DNA from: Physella acuta
Taxonomy: Eukaryota; Mollusca; Gastropoda; Physidae
DNA length: 64,000 nucleotides
Assembly: GCF_028476545.1 (NCBI RefSeq)
Contig: NW_026732587.1
Location: 62,001 to 126,000 of the forward strand
Direction: 5' to 3'
The translations under genes and the position numbers were made by a program. Positions 49,434 to 60,969 of the stretch are shown here, one piece after another. The notes beneath the pieces were generated by a model. That model ran no database searches. It was not told where the DNA came from and worked only from the letters and a program-made list of their open reading frames with translations. Position 1 is the stretch's first letter; every line of letters starts with the position of its first letter.

Positions 49434-52400
49434 GTCTAGCTAGAGTGAGTAAATGTTTGAATTACATGTGAGATTGGTAAATGAGGTGTGGCTGGCAATG
49501 TGTGTAAAACTCTGAAGTGTGAAAAAATTTGGCTCTGATTCAAATAATTGATCTGGCTACTTGAGTGCAGTGAAATTGACCAAATCAACAATTTTATATC
49601 ACCTGTATTACTTATATGAAATGTAAATAGGTGTACAGTCACATACGTGTACAATCTTAAGCTGGATTAGATCTGAATTTTGTATATAATTATTTTTCTA
49701 TTAATATTTTTAAGAAATTAATTTTTCCTTGTGTAATCATCCATTAACATGCAAATGTTTTCATGTGTGAGAGAGATCTTTTTCTGCCACTCACTGTGTC
49801 TGTAAATATTGATTCCCCCCCCCCCCCCCCCCCACCCGCCCCCATCTGTACCATCCATGTGCTCAACTGTCAGTACCAATGGATACTCATTCATCACCAT
49901 GTTTTGTTATCTCCAACACACTACAGCATACCTGACATGACTTTATGAATTCAGTCTTTACTAGATGTAAATAAAGGCAGTTAACTCCCCTTGTTGCTAT
50001 AAAATACGTTTTGATCATTGTAATGTAAGCTCTGTACAGTAAACTAAGGCTAAGAATAGCTTGAGCTGCTAGGTCAAGGTTCAAGTTCATTGAGTTTGAA
50101 AAAGTAACTACCACAATTTAAAATTTGATTTTAATGTCAGCTGCTCCACTTTGTCTGGTGTAAATCTTATCATCTTAGATATTTTTTTAAACATTGGCTT
50201 GTAGACATTTTATTCTTGATGGTAGAGTTGCTATCAATATGTGATGAGAAGAATTTGTGCCTTGTTTTTTGTTTGAATAAATGAGTGTTATAATGTGTAT
50301 ATAAAATATGCAAATCTTTGTATGATATCCCTAAATGTTGTTAGGGGTTATCTGTAAATGTCATGCATATTTTTATTTTTTCCGCCCATCCACAAATACA
50401 CAAAAAGTCTAAAATTTTGCTGTCAGAATTATGTCCCTTTTCTCATATGCTGTCAATCAGCATTTTAAGTACCTCGTTCAAATAACGTTTTCTTCAAAAA
50501 CTGTTCAAGGTTGGTTCAGTTTTAATACAATCAACATTTGGATTTTAAAAATGCGTTATCTTTTCAAAAATATATTTTGTAAAGTTTTTGTTCTCTTAAA
50601 CTGAACTATTCGTAGCAATTTTTTATTCTGTTACTATTTTTATGCATAATGAGTTTTGAGAGATATTCTACCATCAGTTAAAACCCCCATTTCAAAGCTT
50701 TGTTGCAGCAAATGTTCTGGTATTTTGTATGATGGTTTCTACGGTAACTAGATTCAAAGTTCGCATTCCATATCATTATAATGTTTTTAATACATATTTT
50801 ACTGAATAAAGTTATGTAAAAGCTACAATATGCTGTTGGTTTTTTTTTGGTTACATAGCATTTTAACAGTAACAGGTTAACAATTCTAAAGTACTTAAGT
50901 ACATTGTTATGTCAACATTGACACAAGTTTTATGACAGAAGTTAACAATTACACCAATAGTACTATCGTAATGTCAACAAGTTGTACTTGACAACTGCTT
51001 TCTTTTTTAGCTGTTGTCATTTGAACATGCCTTTTAAGCTAATGACATAATGTCTGACAGAACCTCCGTGATAGACAAAATCAGTCCCAACATGTCTCAT
51101 AGAATCGCAATGCTAACATATGTCTAATATATCATGTTTTAGTTTGATGTAGAGATATTAAAGACAGCTATAAGTTTTCTGACCTACCTTAATCACTCAT
51201 GTTAGAAATGTTTTAGTTTGCAGAAAAAATCTTTTAAAATACTAAGATAAGTTTTCACCTAGCTAAATCGCTCATCCTTTTAGTTTGATGTCGAGATATT
51301 AAAGACTGCTATAAGTTTTTAGACCTACCTAATGTTTTAGTTTGATGTAGAGATATTTAAGACTGCTATAAGTTTTCACACCTACCTAATGTTTTAGTTT
51401 GATGTAGAGATATTTAAGACAGCTATAAGTTTTCAGACCTACCTAATGTTTTAGTTTGATGTAGAGATATTAATTTATTAAAGGCAGCTATAAGTTTTTA
51501 GACCTACCTAATGTTTTAGTTTGATGTAGAGATATTTAAGACTGCTATGTTTTCAGACCTACCTAATGTTTTAGTTTGATGTAGAGATATTTAAGACTGC
51601 TATAAGTTTTCAGACCTACCTAATGTTTTAGTTTGATGTAGAGATATTAAAGACAGCTATAAGTTTTTAGACCTACCTAATGTTTTAGTTTGATGTAGAG
51701 ATATTAAAGACTGCTGTAAGTTTTCAGACCTACCTTAATCGCTCATCCTTCACCAGTCACTGATGATTGTTGCTGAAACAATGAGCACACGCCAAACCAC
51801 ATCCCACTGGTCAGTACTTGAAGTCCTTAACCTCGTTAAACATGGCGCTTTATCTAGAGGTTACTGTGTAGAGATAATGAGTTGTTTTTTTTTTTTTAAA
51901 CTTTGGATAAAACAGTAGTCATTCAATTTGGTGTGAGGGGGAGGGGGGGGGGTCAAGTCAGTGGTTGGCTAAAACAGTAGTCATTCAATTTGGTTGGCGC
52001 GGGGGGGGGGGGGGGGGGGGGGAATCAAGTAAGTGGGGTAAAACAAGTCGCTCACGTTAGATTAGTTCGTGGAGATGGGCTGGGGTCAAATTCATCCAAA
52101 GCATACAATTTGATCTTGGGTTGATTGTAGTACCAATGTAAGCAAACAAACTGTCAAAGCGGTCAGGGTGTTGGACTTGTTCAATAAAGGGCCAGAGAAA
52201 CCTAAAAACTTCGGGAAAACATCCAATACCAGCGAGAATGCTTGAGCTTTAGCTGGAATACCAGCAAGAATGCTTGAGCTTTAGTCAGAGATATTTGAAA
52301 ACTTTCACTCGGTACATCCATGTCTATCTGTCAAGTAATTACCATCAAGATGGTCCAAATATTAAAGAACCATGTTTTTCTCGATGTTCATTACACGCAA

Positions 52401-53257
52401 GCATCATCATTGCAACTCAACCAAGTGTACCATGTTTGTTTATATCTCAAGGGACCTATTCTAAAGCAACAGCAGAGACAGTGTTGTCTGGTTCAAATTC
52501 TAAAGACTCATCTCATTCAAGAAACCGAAAACCGTATTTTGTTATAGGAATCCAGCTCTATATCTGAAAATTACCGTTAGAATTAAATCTAATTAATTAA
52601 ATGATGGCTACAACTTTACTATATCGTGTATATAATTTGTTGGGCTTGAAATAGTTACACGAAATATCAAGAACTAGCTGGAAAAAATAATAGCCTAGCC
52701 AGTTGAAATGTGTTTCAATATCTCCAGTTGATGTATTTAAAAAACTAGCCCCGGCCCCCCGACACTATTATGATTTCTAATTGGTTTTATCAACACCCAG
52801 GGGTCAACAGGCCAAGATATGATTTTATCTTTAGCACACGTTGGCCAAGTTTAGTAGCGTGCATAATTTTTTCCTTTGTTATCTGTGGTGATTCAAACGT
52901 TAGTTGGATGTGTAGATTCAAACGTTTGTTGTTGAATGTGTAGAGTTGTTGAGAGGGAAAAACAAAATGGCAGGCTGACTTTGATAAAAGGTTGTCATTG
53001 GTTTGTATTCATTAGGCCTTAATTTGAGGTGAGTACAGAAAGGCGCGGGATTTTTAGAGCAAGTCGCGAGACATTATATTCTCATCTTCTGTTCCCCAGA
53101 AGACCTTCGGTGATTTATTCTCTTTTTGACCAAGCTAACAGGCATTAGGTGATTCATCTTCCGTTTGACTAAACTAACAGACATTAGTTTATTCACCCTC
53201 TGAAGCCAACAGGCAACACAACAATGTCCCATTGAGAGGGAACCTGTGGAACTAACC
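49434..53257. other. intergenic region between the two paralogues
   Basis: Holds the 3' UTR of paralogue 1 (AATAAA at 50276 and 50805), a C-run at about 49815-49835, the 57-bp minisatellite at 51130-51740, and a 75-bp direct duplication around 51905-52025, each half ending in a G-run. Small open frames at 52274-52567 look random. No gene was recognised. Confidence 0.6.
51130..51740 (+). repeat. 57-bp minisatellite, about 9 copies
   Basis: Unit contains GTTTTAGTTTGATGTAGAGA, a TATTTAAGACTGCTATAAG segment and TTTTCAGACCTACCTAAT. It lies in intergenic DNA, not at an exon boundary. Confidence 0.95.
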
Positions 53258-53849
53258 ATGAAGTTGACCAGCGTGATTTCCACGGTGATTCTCAGTGTTT
53301 TTCTCCAGCTGCCAGGTAAATATGTTGTAATTCGGCTAAAAAAATATTGAAAATCTTCAAAACTTTATAACTGTTTAGTACACTGAAAAAAAAACTTCCT
53401 TTAAAAAAAAAAAACTAAAAAAAAAAACTAAAAAAAAAACTATAAAAATAATAAAAGCATTTATGGCTCATGAAATCTGTTACACAAATTAAACATGTAG
53501 ATTCTATAAATAGAAATCGAGTCCAACTGTAAATAAACACCGTGATTTCAGCTGCCGTGGGAGTGTGCCAGTTCCCCAACTACTACGACGGCTCCTGGTA
53601 CCATCGGGATTCCGGCACGGACACCCGTCTGATCATCAGTGCCACCTCCGGCACGTGGGGGGAGGGCGTCCAGTGCTACCAGCAGATCCTGCACAAGCCG
53701 GAAGTGGTCAGTGACGGCGTCAACGCCACCATTCTGTTAAAGACGTAAGTATGTGTTTGTTCAAGCAACGCTTAAGGTATCATGTTGTGTTATGGGTAGG
53801 ATTAAACAATGTATTGTTGTGTGTGACACAACACATGCACACACATATA

Positions 53850-53948
<99 letters not shown>

Positions 53949-56002
53949 TGTTAAACGTCGCACCACAAGCAAAATCAGCTACTGCACCACTATCCCTTAA
54001 CATACAAAAAATTGGTGTCACCCAAGTGGTGTAGAAAACAGTTAAATCAGCCTGTAAACCCCCCCCCCCCCCCCCCACCCTTCCCTCTCCCCCCACCCAC
54101 AGTGTCTGAAGTAGATATGAGACATATCTTTTATCTGTAATCAAACGTTTTAATTAATAACTTTTTAATGTCTTTTCCCCAGAACAAATGCCAACTGTTA
54201 CATGTGCCTGGATGTTATTTACAGATCAATATACATCTTACAATATAAACAAAGTAAGTTTAAACGTCATTGTTTACATATTAATATACATCTTACAATA
54301 TAAACAAAGTAAGTTTAAAACGTTATTGTTTACAAATCAATATACATCTTACAATATAAACAAAGTAAGTTTAAACGTTATTGTTTACATATCAATATAC
54401 ATCTTACAATATAAACAAATTAAGTTTTAACGTTATTGTTTACATTCGATATACATACAAAATAAACCGGGAGTGATCTCCCCTAAACTTTCTCGAATAT
54501 TCTTATATAAAATAACAGGGGATGGGAACTCGGGCTATAGACATGATTTTTAATCCATTTTAAATACTTAAAGTTTTAAAAATAGAATAAAATCTCGTAG
54601 ACAAATTAATTGCACACCAAGTGAACGCCAAATAAAAAAGCGCATAATGGTGCGCAATATTATTAGTACTTTTAAAATTTACATTAGTTTTTTGAGAAAT
54701 CGGAAGTAGCGTAAATTACTACTTCCAGTCAACGGAAATTACTCAAAATTTAACAGAAGGTAGAGAATTAGATCTTTTACTTACATTTGAAATTTCATTT
54801 ATCTATCTGAAATAGTACTCAAGTTATAGGCTTTTGAAAAATTCAAAGTAGGAAAAGTACCACTTCCGGTTATCGGAAATCGCTCAAAAGTTGATACGGA
54901 TCTACGATTTTGATAAAATACTTATATATGAAATTTCATCAACGTAGCTGTAACGGTACTCAAGTTATCGTGTTTACACACGGACAGACAGACACACAGA
55001 CACACAGACAGACACACAGACATACGGACAAGATTGCAAAATTATGTTTTTCCGTATCAGTGAGGTGTAAAACGTCGAGATTTGTAAAAATCTCGATTTT
55101 TTTTTTTTGCACGATTACAAGACTTTCTCTATACTTCGTATATACGAGAAAGTAAAAAATACGTTTTAAAAGTTCATTGAAACATTTATGTCAATGTTTT
55201 TAAAAAGAGGCCGTTACACGGCTTAATATGTGTATGATTTAACGTAGAAAGAAGCAACGAATGAAATCATTATCAAACAATTATTTGACTGCGCTATGTT
55301 CCAGGTGACTGCATGACTGAAGCAGACATCAGCAAATGTAGCGAAATCAATGAAGTGACTGAGCACGCTGAGTTGGTCACCATGTTCAGCAAGTCATTTT
55401 TTACATTTTTTTTTCTTAAATCAAGTCATTCTAGGCCCCCTCCACCAGCCCCCCACCCTTGCATTATTATAGACACACGTATCCCTGGTGTTTTTTTTAG
55501 AGTTTTTTTTTCTCCGGAGGGGGGGGGGCGCTTGATATTTGGGAAGGGGGTGGCGGACTAATGTTCCGGGGGCGGACACTGGTAAAAGTATATATTATTT
55601 TCTATATAAATTCCATTTCTTTCGGAGGGGGGGGGGGGGGGGAATGCCCCAATCCCAATAGATGCCTTGAAGAAACTCTGTCCCCCAAACTTGTAGCATT
55701 AAAGGCACCAGCGTCGAGAAAATCCACGGGTCTAGCGGGTGGTAGAGTTGATGAGTGTGTCTTGTCAAAGTACGGCTCGAGCGGGTGGTAGAGTTGATGA
55801 GTGTATCTTGTCAAAGTACGGTTCTAGCGGTCTGGCAGCATGGGTGCTGGAACAGCCCAATTCTTCGTCCTGTTGCCGTCCGCCTAGCTTTTCTGGAAAC
55901 GGTTTTTCACGTAGGATAATATGAGTGGGTGTCCATTTATATATTGGAGTATGCATTTATTGCTGCCTACATTTATTTACAGTATGTTTATTGCTATTAT
56001 TG

Positions 56003-56044
<42 letters not shown>

Positions 56045-57351
56045 AGAAGAAGTCAGTCCTGTCATGGACTGCATATCAAGTATTGAAGGACTTTTTCAGT
56101 TTTCTTATGAGATCAATGAAAAAGGCGAGTAACTCTATTCAACTGTATGCCCTGTATGTAAGGTGAATTATCTTTTCATGCGACGATGCATAGTAAATCA
56201 ACGATTTAGGGCCAATATCGCAATGGTTGTCTTTGCCTAACCTTGTTTTAAAACAAATGTATACCATATTGTCTTTTTGAAATTTTTTTATTTTATTTTG
56301 GCTTGAAATATTTAAATTTGTCATTTATATCACAATACGTTTGCGTATCCATTTATACATTAATTATGAGTTATGGAGGTTAGAATAGAAAGTCCAAAGC
56401 AAGCATTCAGATTAGTGGCTTTTATAATAATGCCAAACAGATTGTTAGACTATACTTCCATAAAAATTAAAAAATAGGAATGCTTGGCCTAAAGTCATGG
56501 GCCTGACCCCCTCCCCCGGGTCGAGTTAAGTACCACACTGTTACAGAGATGTCTAAATATAGCCTTGCCCCACAGGGGGCGGGATCTGCAACAACAGCGA
56601 GAATCTCCTCCAGGCCTGTCAGACCCCCGGCTCACCAAACTACGACAACAAAGATTTCCTCATGAGCTTCAGGATCTGCCCAGACGTCCAGACCAGCTTC
56701 AGGCAGACGATCAGGTAAACATCCCACCTACTCACGCGATATTTACAGTAAAAAATGAGAAAATACGTGCCAACTACATTATTTTAAACACAATGTATTA
56801 GCCTACTTGTGTAAAATACGTCTCTTAATATAAGTCAGCTTATGTACAAAGCATCAAATCGAAACAGCAATCGTTTTTTCCACTCTAATAATGACGGTGA
56901 AGTATAGAATAAAATCATTAGGATATTTTTCATAGATTTGCTATATTCACAACGGAGTATGTAGGCCTATATGAATATTTCAGGAATTCAAATACATGCA
57001 GATTTTTTTTTAAACCGTTTTATCATAGAAAAAAGAATAAATGGATATGTATGAAAAATAATATTGGGGTTTGGGCTTTCTCCGCTAAAAAATCTTGGCT
57101 TACAGTAAATTTCTCGAGGTCTATGTAGGCTGTCACCGTCTTAAGTGTTAAGTTCTACACTGTACCGGTACTTACCTCTTATGTTCTACTCAGGTACAAA
57201 TGTATGGGCACCTGGGTGGCGTACATGAACAACAACGTGTACACCTTCGTTGGACTTGTACATGATGAGACAGGTGTCATTCAAGACAAGTACAAGTGTC
57301 TCATGACCCTCAGGTAAAATCTGTGTTACAGTCGTACATACATACATACAT

Positions 57352-57447
<96 letters not shown>

Positions 57448-58694
57448 CTGTTTATATTAAGCGAGTACAAATGGTTATCTTGTCCAGGGACCAACACACT
57501 ACAGACAACACGATACGCTGGGGCCTCAGCAGGTTTGGCGACTGCAGAAACCTCAAGAGCCTGGAGCAGTCTCCCATCAGGATCGTACTGAGGCGGGTCC
57601 CGCCCAAGACCAGCTTCACCTTCCCACAATGCACCCTGCCCAGGAACCTGACAGGGACCTGGTTCACCCAGGGGATCCAGTTCGCGTCCAACGTGTGGAT
57701 CAACGAGAGCCACATCTACTACAGGACCATGATGAGTCAGTTCGACTACGAGGAGACCTGGTTCTCGTGTCAAGCCAACCTTGGCACGCGCTACCTCATG
57801 TCCAAGGTCGTCGTGGGCAGGTGTGAGATCAGTCTCGTCTGCTTCGATCTTGTACCGCGGCATCACGGGATTGTTCGATACCGCGTTGGACGATCAGTCA
57901 AACTGCCGTTTAATTTAGACGAACGAAACCGCGATAAAGATTTCCTGGTTGATTCCTTCAAGGAGACCTGCAGCTGGCAATGGCTGACTTTTTCGCGAGA
58001 CAACGTAGATTGGAAGTACGAAGTTCTCATACAGAACCCCCCGTCTCCCGTCATCTGCCCGATAGGTGGCCGGTACTCGTTCAGGCAGTACTCGAACGAC
58101 TTCTACCAGCTGTACGATACCAGGATTCGCGGTGTGACACTGAGTCCACGGAATCGAATCAACTGTCTGCTGAACGTGTCCGAGATCAAATCGTGTGACG
58201 GCGACCTGAGCAAGATCGAGATCGACGCCTCCTACTGCGAGACGGTGGACTACAGGGGGCGGCCGGTTGGGGAGTACGACGAGCCGGATCACATACTGAC
58301 CTGCGCGGGCTACTGGCTGGAGGACATGAAGTCCTACCTGGTGACGTACGACGAGGAGGACGCCGTCTCCAAGTTCCGATGCTGGGTGTACGAGCGGATC
58401 AGCTGGACGGACATCGCCCTGTCCAGAGCCGAGACTGCCCGCTGCCCCAAGAACCAGAACTCGAGGAGCTACGAGATCGACGGGGCCAGGCTCTACCTGG
58501 AGCTGACGGAGACAGAGAGGCTGTTTGATGACTGCCCGCCCAGGTACGACGCCGGCATAGCGCCCAACAGGAAACCCAGGACACTGTACACGCTATACAG
58601 CGGGGCAGGCAAAGCTACATCGTCCACTACAGTCATCATGACACTGTCCAGTGTGCTGGCTGTCACCTTGGCAATGCCACATCACACACCATAA
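53258..58694 (+). CDS. secreted/GPI-anchored cysteine-rich protein, paralogue 2
   Basis: Eight exons give exactly 649 residues: 53258-53315, 53552-53744, 54183-54253, 55305-55388, 56047-56124, 56576-56714, 57194-57313, 57488-58694. Signal peptide [20 protein letters not shown]. It aligns end to end with the 41777-49433 gene ([12 protein letters not shown] with [24 protein letters not shown] in both; [20 protein letters not shown] with its counterpart). The C-terminus [18 protein letters not shown] is a GPI-type hydrophobic tail. Introns 4 and 5 use GC donors (A/GCAAGT at 55389, G/GCGAGT at 56125). The last exon is continuous where paralogue 1 has seven introns, and is GC-richer than the AT-rich exons 3-5. 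Tandem duplication on the same strand suggests a local gene family. Function unknown. Confidence 0.88.
53856..53943 (+). repeat. (AT)n microsatellite, intron 2 of paralogue 2
   Basis: About 44 uninterrupted AT units, 110 bases after an exon end. Flanked by a C-run near 54060. Confidence 0.95.
54224..54450 (+). repeat. 55-bp minisatellite spanning an exon-intron junction
   Basis: Four units, each holding the last ~29 bases of exon 3 (ATACATCTTACAATATAAAC plus AAA) and the following donor region. Three units keep GTAAGTTTAAA; the fourth has TTAAGT. The period is about 55-56 bases. Confidence 0.92.
54488..55155 (+). mobile_element. TIR DNA element, possibly Tc1/mariner-like MITE
   Basis: Starts ACTTTCTCGAATATTC and ends TATATACGAGAAAGT, imperfect inverted repeats. 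Inside, a ~125-bp segment occurs twice in direct orientation (ACTACTTCCAGTCAACGGAA and CCACTTCCGGTTATCGGAAA, each leading to GTACTCAAGTTAT). A (GACAGACACACA)n tract follows. The TA target site is not certain. Lies in intron 3 of paralogue 2. Confidence 0.5.
55485..55680 (+). mobile_element. G-run hAT MITE, diverged copy in intron 4
   Basis: TTTTTTTCTCCGGAGG, CGGACACTGGTAAAAGTATA, TTTCTTTCGGAGG-(G)n and ATGCCTTGAAGAAACTCTG keep the family order. The 5' end is degraded and no clear target duplication remains. Confidence 0.75.
57357..57446 (+). repeat. (AT)n microsatellite, last intron of paralogue 2
   Basis: About 44 AT units, ending 41 bases before the final exon. Length polymorphism here would change intron size. 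A long minus-strand frame at 57186-57866 crossing it is an artefact. Confidence 0.95.
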
Positions 58695-59735
58695 GATGCT
58701 GGCTGTCACCATAGCAACACACCACATCACACACCATAAGATGCTGGCTGTCAGCTTGACCATACCACATCACACACCATAAGATGCTGGCTGTCACCTT
58801 GGCAATGCCACATCACACACCATAAGATGCTGGCTGTCAGCTTGACCATACCACATCACACACCATAAGATGCTGGCTGTCAGCTTGACCATACCACATC
58901 ACACACCATAAGATGCTGGCTGTCACCATAGCAACACACCACATCACACACCATAAGATGCTGGCTGTCAGCTTGACCATACCACATCACACACCATAAG
59001 ATGCTGGCTGTCAGCTTGACCATACCACATCACACACCATAAGATGCTGGCTGTCAGCTTGACCATACCACATCACACACCATAAGATGCTGGCTGTCAC
59101 CATAGCAACACACCACATCACACACCATAAGATGCTGGCTGTCAGCTTGACCATACCACATCACACACCATAAGATGCTGGCTGTCACCATAGCAACACA
59201 CCACATCACACACCATAAGATGCTGGCTGTCAGCTTGACCATACCACATCACACACCATAAGATGCTGGCTGTCAGCTTGACCATACCACATCACACACC
59301 ATAAGATGCTGGCTGTCAGCTTGACCATACCACATCACACACCATAAGATGCTGGCTGTCACCATAGCAACACACCACATCACACACCATAAGATGCTGG
59401 CTGTCAGCTTGACCATACCACATCACACACCATAAGATGCTGGCTGTCAGCTTGACCATACCACATCACACACCATAAGATGCTGGCTGTCAGCTTGACC
59501 ATACCACATCACACACCATAAGATGCTGGCTGTCAGCTTGACCATACCACATCACACACCATAAGATGCTGGCTGTCAGCTTGACCATACCACATCACAC
59601 ACCATAAGATGCTGGCTGTCAGCTTGACCATACCACATCACACACCATAAGATGCTGGCTGTCAGCTTGACCACACCACATCATACACCATAAGATGCTG
59701 GCTGTCACCATGGCAACACACCACAAGAACTATTG
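58645..59735 (+). repeat. 43-bp minisatellite beginning in the last codons of paralogue 2
   Basis: About 25 units, GCTGGCTGTCAGCTTGACCA then TACCACATCACACACCATAA. The first unit is coding: it encodes the final [11 protein letters not shown] and the TAA stop at 58692-58694. A variant with CACCATAGCAACACACC is interspersed five to six times. Confidence 0.95.
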
Positions 59736-60969
59736 ATTTAGTACTATCTGCCTAAATGTAAATACCTGTATCACATATTTCTCGTTAATTCTAAATACTG
59801 GACAGCCAGGTGTTGACTGGCTGTATCCAAGCAGAAAATCATGAAAGCTCTCTCTCTCCCTACTTAAACTTTCATACTGTGTTTTTTTTTCATCAAAGAC
59901 AACACTGAAGTCTACCAAGTCACAGGCCATTTTACAAAATATAACAAATTGACTAACTGGAAAGATTAATTTAAAAAACACATTTTCTTAAAAATCCAAG
60001 CACTAATAGGCCAATTTCAGCACCATTCCTGACGGTTTACAGGAACTTTGCCCTGTGTCCCTGTCCACCATGACAGTAATGACTGTGGCAGAGCTTAGAG
60101 GTTGATACACCTGTCCTACAACTTGACGGTTTAAGATGGTTGTATACCCTAAATAGGTAACTTGTTACTTGTATACCTCAATTGAAACAAGTTTTCCATA
60201 AAACCTAATGCTATAGAAAAAATTTCATCGAACTAACCTACTTGTACATGTTCAATCTTGATCACAATGTCACCACTAAAATATCTTAAATGACAATTGT
60301 AACAATTCAATCATACTTTTCATCTCACACTTGTACAAAATTAAACAGCTTTTGCTTTTTAATCTTTTTTAATACAATCAATAAACATTCTGGTAAATTG
60401 ACTTGAGTTTTGTCTTAAGCAATGTATGACAAAAGAGGCTGACCTCATACAATTCTACTAAGACATGTTTGAATATTCAGGTTTTTAAAAAAAAATGAGA
60501 AGAGCATACATAGTATAAACAACAAATAGGTATAATCCTCATTAAGATGGTAGCACAACTACAACCCATTCTAGGGACAAAATGTTGGTATTCAACAAAA
60601 ACAATGAGACTGAATGAAAACAATACTAAAATAAATGACAGCTTTAGATCATCTGAAATAGGAAGGATAGATCATCTCCACTCTAGATGTAGTCACAGCC
60701 TACCCCTAGAGGCTGACATACACTTAGACCCAGTACTGAGGATCTACAACTAGTATGACAGAATTAAAAGTTTGAAATAAATACAATTTTCTCAGAACCT
60801 TATAAGCAACCAACAGAAGCTGAGCACAAGACCAATCAATTGCCTGTAGTTTTATTGTCTCCAAAACAGCCATAATGTAAACAAAATATTCAATGGACAT
60901 GATATGAGCCCAACAGGGATGTATGCTTGAAAATAAAACCAAAACTGTAAAACTAAACACCCCAAGCAC
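59736..60969. other. convergent intergenic region / 3' UTRs
   Basis: AATAAA at 60380-60385 could end transcripts of paralogue 2. On the other strand AATAAA at 60851-60856 serves the proteasome gene, 114 bases past its stop. Nothing else recognised. Confidence 0.5.

Noticed and set aside
52274-52567. 97- and 75-codon plus-strand frames between the paralogues
   Set aside because: Overlapping frames without recognisable domains or splice context.
57186-57866. 226-codon minus-strand frame
   Set aside because: Antisense to two exons of paralogue 2 and crosses an AT microsatellite.
60547-60753. 68-codon plus-strand frame in the convergent intergenic region
   Set aside because: No homology features and it overlaps the likely 3' end zone of two convergent genes.
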